A stretch of 64,000 nucleotides of DNA from the NCBI GenBank assembly GCA_038199985.1, contig JBBPYK010000056.1, positions 62,001 through 126,000 of the forward strand, given 5' to 3'. Of the stretch, positions 60,751 through 64,000 are shown in pieces. The notes under the pieces were generated by a model, which did not search any database, was not told the DNA's origin, and saw only the letters and a program-made list of their open reading frames with translations. A program made the position numbers and the translations under genes. Origin of the DNA: Arthrobacter_J sp038199985 (GTDB taxonomy: Bacteria > Actinomycetota > Actinomycetes > Actinomycetales > Micrococcaceae). Numbering within the stretch: the first letter of the stretch is position 1; each line of letters begins with the position of its first letter.

Positions 60751-61449
60751 ATGAAAGAAGCAGGAAACCCAGGGCGCGTCCTCGTCACAGGCGGAGGGTC
60801 GGGCCTCGGTGCCGCCGTTGTTCAGGCAGTCATCACCGCGGGAGGAACCCCCTTTGTTCTGGACCTGGATGTGAGTGCTGTTTCTGGTACTAAATGCCTT
60901 GAGGTCGACGTCGCAGACCGCGCAGCCGTGGAAACCGCAGTGAAAGCGGCCGCGGAAACCTTGGACGGGCTCGACGCCGTTGTCACCGCAGCAGGCATAG
61001 ATCGGTGTGGCCGCCTCGACGACGTACCCGCAGAAGAATGGGAGAAGGTGCTCGGCGTGAACTTATTCGGCACAGTCTCAACGGTTCGTGCCGCGCTGCC
61101 CTACCTCAAAGAAAGCCACGGACGGGTCATCACGATCGCCTCCACCCTGGGGATACGCGCCGTCGGAGACGCCACCGCCTACTGCGCGTCGAAGTTTGGA
61201 GTCATGGGTTTCAGCCACTCCCTTGCGGCGGAAACAGCTGGCGAAATCGGAGTGACCACGATGATTCCAGGCGGCATGAAAACCCGTTTCTTCGACGACC
61301 GCACCGAGCAGTACAAACCTCAGGACGACTCACGACTGAACAACCCCGACCGTGTGGCGGACGCGATTCTCTTTGCCCTCAACCAACCCGTGGGATGTGA
61401 AATCCGCGAAATGCTCATCGCCCACGAAGAAGAAGGCTCGTGGCCATGA
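60751..61449 (+). CDS. Short-chain dehydrogenase/reductase
   Basis: 232 residues from ATG 60751 with AAAAGGAG upstream. The cofactor motif VTGGGSGLGAAVV lies at about 12-24 with an acidic DLD end (NAD type), and catalytic Ser131, Tyr144 and Lys148 are in YCASK. It is the classical short form, not the roughly 310-residue extended form of the ADP-heptose epimerase HldD. Position suggests it modifies the sugar or a lipid/glycan precursor; its 3' end overlaps the convergent GT9 gene by 35 bp. Confidence 0.88.
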   Translation: MKEAGNPGRVLVTGGGSGLGAAVVQAVITAGGTPFVLDLDVSAVSGTKCLEVDVADRAAVETAVKAAAETLDGLDAVVTAAGIDRCGRLDDVPAEEWEKVLGVNLFGTVSTVRAALPYLKESHGRVITIASTLGIRAVGDATAYCASKFGVMGFSHSLAAETAGEIGVTTMIPGGMKTRFFDDRTEQYKPQDDSRLNNPDRVADAILFALNQPVGCEIREMLIAHEEEGSWP

Positions 61450-62587
61450 GTTCGCGCACGTCCGCGTAGACGTCGTAGGGCTGGATGGCCGCAACCAGTG
61501 AATCATCATGTTCACACCGTTCGGCTGTCCAGCCCACCTGCGTCACGTCGCGCCCGCAGACGGGGCAATGCGTCACCCAGGTCATACGGACACGGTGCAG
61601 CATCCGACCGATGGCACCGGCATTGATGACGTTACCCACCCAGTAGATTCCAACCGTTGGCGTACCCACCGCCTGCGCCAGATGTCGTGGACCACTGTCG
61701 TTACCCACCATGACGGTTGCAGCGCTGAGTACACCCAGCAGCTCGCTGAGCGAAAGTTCGCCCGCCAGCGATGAAACGGCACCGTGACCGGTCAGCCGAA
61801 CAATGTCCTCGGCAGCGCCGACGTCGGACGCGTCCCCGACAACCAGGACCCGGCAGCCATCCTCGGCGGCCCGGCGTGCAAGGGCACCGAACGACGACGC
61901 CGGCCACCGCCGTCGCGGATCAGTGGCGCCAGGGTGGATAACCAGTAGCTCCTTGCCGTCCGAGAGCCAGCGTTTCCCGCCGTCGTGCTCGTGGTCTGTC
62001 ACCACAAGCTGTGGGTCCAGACAAGTGGGGTAGGCACCAGCCAGCCCGGCCACCTCAAGTAAACGGAACACCTCGTGCTGACTGTAGATATAGGGCAGTG
62101 TGCGATCCAGCGGTGCGGCATCGGGAGTACGGGTGCCCACTGTGTGCGCAGCCTTGAGCTTCAGCAGGAACGGGTTTGAGTACCGGCCGCCACCGTGCAG
62201 CTGGACGGCCAGATCAAAAGTTCCAGCCAAACGATCAAAAAAACGCTCGAGCTCAGCTGCGTCCTCCTCCGCATTACCGCAGGATCCGTCGCGAACACCC
62301 TGCGCAAAGGGAAGCACCTCAACCGTCGAGATGCTGCCGCGCCTCCCCTCAAGGAGTGCTCGATGGGCGGGGGCACCCAGCAGCGTGATCTCAGCCTCCG
62401 GATATGCGGCGGCAAGAGCGTCGATCGCTGGCATAGCGAACATGAGGTCTCCGAGTCCGCCGCCGCGAAGGACCGCGATCCTCCGAACGTCGTCGAACTT
62501 CTGCAGCACCGGGCCAACACCCCTGGCGACAGGCTCCCTCCCGCCGAACGCCGCCGTCGTCCGCTGCTCGGGCTGCTGCTGCTTCAC
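61415..62587 (-). CDS. Glycosyltransferase family 9 with Cys-rich C-terminus
   Basis: 390 residues. GTG 62587 is taken because AGGAG lies 6 nt upstream; an in-frame ATG at 62629 would add 14 residues. The N-lobe reads RIAVLRGGGLGDLMFAMPAIDAL, and the C-lobe contains VIHPGATDPRRRWP and GNDSGPRHLAQAVGTPTVGIYW. The end contains CPVCGRDVTQ and a further Cys in ERCEHD, a possible metal knuckle. It is convergent with the SDR gene and divergent from the aldehyde dehydrogenase. It is a third GT9 in the window. Confidence 0.9.
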   Translation of the reverse strand: MKQQQPEQRTTAAFGGREPVARGVGPVLQKFDDVRRIAVLRGGGLGDLMFAMPAIDALAAAYPEAEITLLGAPAHRALLEGRRGSISTVEVLPFAQGVRDGSCGNAEEDAAELERFFDRLAGTFDLAVQLHGGGRYSNPFLLKLKAAHTVGTRTPDAAPLDRTLPYIYSQHEVFRLLEVAGLAGAYPTCLDPQLVVTDHEHDGGKRWLSDGKELLVIHPGATDPRRRWPASSFGALARRAAEDGCRVLVVGDASDVGAAEDIVRLTGHGAVSSLAGELSLSELLGVLSAATVMVGNDSGPRHLAQAVGTPTVGIYWVGNVINAGAIGRMLHRVRMTWVTHCPVCGRDVTQVGWTAERCEHDDSLVAAIQPYDVYADVRELMATSLLLRGR

Positions 62588-62697
62588 GCGGTCTCCTGAT
62601 CTCTCCTGTTGTTTCTTACCTCTGACCATAAGGGCACTGATGGTGCTGTTCCAGTCTGCACATCAAGTGACCACTCGGTGTGTAGAAGGAGCGACTG

Positions 62698-62733
62698 CTG
62701 GGTACAGAACCAGCACTGGGTATAAAACCAGCT
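62698..62733. repeat. Tandem 18-bp repeat before the aldehyde dehydrogenase gene
   Basis: Two adjacent copies, 62698-62715 CTGGGTACAGAACCAGCA and 62716-62733 CTGGGTATAAAACCAGCT, share 15 of 18 bases. Each contains CTGG-N8-CCAG symmetry, and the second includes TATAAA. This fits a pair of operator sites overlapping a promoter, 58 bp upstream of the start. Confidence 0.55.
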
Positions 62734-62790
62734 ACGGACCCGCGGCGCCACCGGAAACGAACGGCCCACATGACCCGGAGGAATGCGAAG

Positions 62791-64000
62791 ATGACCAATG
62801 GCACCACCGACATCACACCGGAGCACACCACTTTCACCGTCTACGACCCACGTGACGGCAGCATAGTGGCAACGGTGCAGTCAGCCAGCCGGGAACAGGT
62901 ATCGATCGCAATCTCGCTCGCCCGCTCCGCCCACGCTGAATGGGCGGCCACCAGCCCGGCTGACCGATGCTCCATGCTGCGCACCGCCGCGGATCTGCTT
63001 CGCGCGGATGCGCAAAAGCTCGCCGAACTCAACAGTCGTGAAACTGGCAAGCCGACGGACGAAGCACTCGCGGGGATCATGGCAGGGGTCTCCACCCTTG
63101 AGCAATACGCGGAATTGGGCCCGGTGCATCGGGGCCTCAGCCTCCGAGGCTCCGTGTTGGCGGCCGACTATACGGTGAGGGAGCCGCGCGGGGTTGCAGT
63201 CCTACTTACTCCCTGGAATGACCCTGTGGCCGTGGCAGCGGGACTTATTGGTGCCGCCCTGGTCACGGGAAACACCGTTGTGCACAAACCCAGCGAACGT
63301 TGCCCTTCCCTCGGATTCGCGCTGGGGGAGACGCTGTCGCAGGCCTTTCCCGACGGCGTTTTTACCACTCTCACTGGCGGCCCAGAAGTTGGCACCATGC
63401 TGACCATGGCAGATGGTATTGACGTCTTCGCACATGTCGGATCGAGTGCCACGGGCGGACGGATAGCCCGTGCAGCCGTCCTCAACGGCGCTCACGTGAT
63501 CCGCGAAAATGGCGGCAATGATCCATTGCTGGTCGATGAGGATGTTGATCCGGGCTGGGCCGCCGGCCAAGCCGCCCTCGGGGCGTTCGCCAATAGCGGG
63601 CAGATTTGTACCGCCGTAGAACGTATATACGTACATCGGAATATAGCCGATTCTTTTTGTGAAGCCTTGGCGGAGGAGGCCCGGAAACGGAACCGCGACG
63701 GCATAGCTCCCCTAGTTGACCGAGTACTCCGTGAATCCGTGGACGAGCAGGTACGGCAGGCCCAACAATCAGGTGCCCGAGTTCTCGAAGGAGGCTCAGT
63801 GCCGGACGGCGCCGGGGCTCACTATCCCGCAACCGTGCTCACAGACTGTACGGACAGTATGGAGATCATGAGCGAGGAAACGTTTGGCCCGATCGCTCCG
63901 GTAAAGATTGTCGACAGTTTCATCGAAGGATTAACCCTGGCTGCGAGTGGACGCTACGGATTAGCCGCGACGGTCCTGACCGCCGGGATCGAACACGCAC
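62791..64000 (+). CDS. Aldehyde dehydrogenase family protein (3' end outside window)
   Basis: NAD(P)-dependent oxidation of an aldehyde. The visible 403 residues start at ATG 62791 behind GGAGGAATGCGAAG. LLTPWNDP carries the conserved Asn, the general base is Glu239 in ENGGND, and the nucleophile is Cys273 in SGQICTAVER. EETFGPIAPV lies near the visible end. The gene is cut only by the window edge. Its own upstream repeat suggests independent control. Any tie to the heptose operon is by position only. Confidence 0.9.
   Translation, partial: MTNGTTDITPEHTTFTVYDPRDGSIVATVQSASREQVSIAISLARSAHAEWAATSPADRCSMLRTAADLLRADAQKLAELNSRETGKPTDEALAGIMAGVSTLEQYAELGPVHRGLSLRGSVLAADYTVREPRGVAVLLTPWNDPVAVAAGLIGAALVTGNTVVHKPSERCPSLGFALGETLSQAFPDGVFTTLTGGPEVGTMLTMADGIDVFAHVGSSATGGRIARAAVLNGAHVIRENGGNDPLLVDEDVDPGWAAGQAALGAFANSGQICTAVERIYVHRNIADSFCEALAEEARKRNRDGIAPLVDRVLRESVDEQVRQAQQSGARVLEGGSVPDGAGAHYPATVLTDCTDSMEIMSEETFGPIAPVKIVDSFIEGLTLAASGRYGLAATVLTAGIEHA

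Noticed and set aside
1..64000. CRISPR array, prophage, insertion sequence or toxin-antitoxin locus
   Set aside because: No regularly spaced repeats, transposase, integrase or phage genes were seen in the window.

Overview
The window is the replication-origin region of a high-GC Gram-positive chromosome, most likely a member of the Micrococcaceae (Arthrobacter-like). Three things point there. The gene order is cca / NUDIX / murJ / trxBA / parBA / rsmG / jag / yidC / yidD / rnpA / rpmH / dnaA / dnaN / gnd / recF / dciA / gyrB / gyrA / DUF3566 / tRNA-Ile / DLW-39 / tRNA-Ala. A pknA-pknB-pbpA-ftsW-pstP-fhaB-fhaA cell-wall signalling operon lies near the origin. Many genes use GTG starts and short ATGA or GTGA overlaps.

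Layout. Positions 1-7.5 kb hold a histidine phosphatase and CCA-adding enzyme (minus strand), then a NUDIX hydrolase, the lipid II flippase MurJ, a separate membrane pseudokinase-like protein, and thioredoxin reductase with thioredoxin. Positions 7.5-9.2 kb are gene-free and carry four copies of the ParB-binding palindrome parS; two more copies lie inside parB and parA. Positions 9.2-14.9 kb (minus) are parB, parA, rsmG, jag/khpB, yidC, yidD, rnpA and rpmH. DnaA boxes occur upstream of dnaA and in the dnaA-dnaN gap, which is the likely oriC. Positions 15.4-26.6 kb (plus) are the replication genes. At 26.6-32.2 kb are tRNA-Ile, tRNA-Ala, a DMT-type exporter, a membrane-anchored repeat-like protein, a cyclophilin, a rhomboid protease, a broken cation-efflux gene flanked by two extra DnaA-box clusters, and crgA.

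Positions 32.4-43.3 kb carry a class E sortase, a 53-residue membrane protein, a glutamine amidotransferase and the Ser/Thr-kinase/cell-shape operon. Positions 43.6-54.6 kb are an ordinary mixed region: tRNA-Leu, a two-gene K+/H+ antiporter, a DUF5997 / HTH-less LysR pair, gluconokinase, a SigB/SigF-type sigma factor, a GT9 glycosyltransferase, a GAF-ANTAR regulator, a sulfide:quinone oxidoreductase-like flavoprotein, a LapA-like protein, an M20 amidohydrolase with a class V aminotransferase, and a CHY zinc-finger protein.

Positions 54.7-62.6 kb form a tightly overlapping operon. By motifs it encodes a heptose-bisphosphate phosphatase (GmhB-like), a GT9 transferase, two GT4-like transferases, a sedoheptulose-7-phosphate isomerase (GmhA-like), a bifunctional HldE-like kinase/nucleotidyltransferase and a short-chain dehydrogenase, with a further GT9 gene convergent and an aldehyde dehydrogenase running off the window end. 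This is a Gram-negative-style ADP-heptose synthesis and transfer set in a Gram-positive organism, and it is the best candidate here for a poorly described system. Other notable points are the parS array with parS sequences embedded in the parA and parB reading frames, the duplicated DnaA-box modules about 13-15 kb from oriC, and the MurJ/pseudokinase/FhaA set encoded as separate parts.
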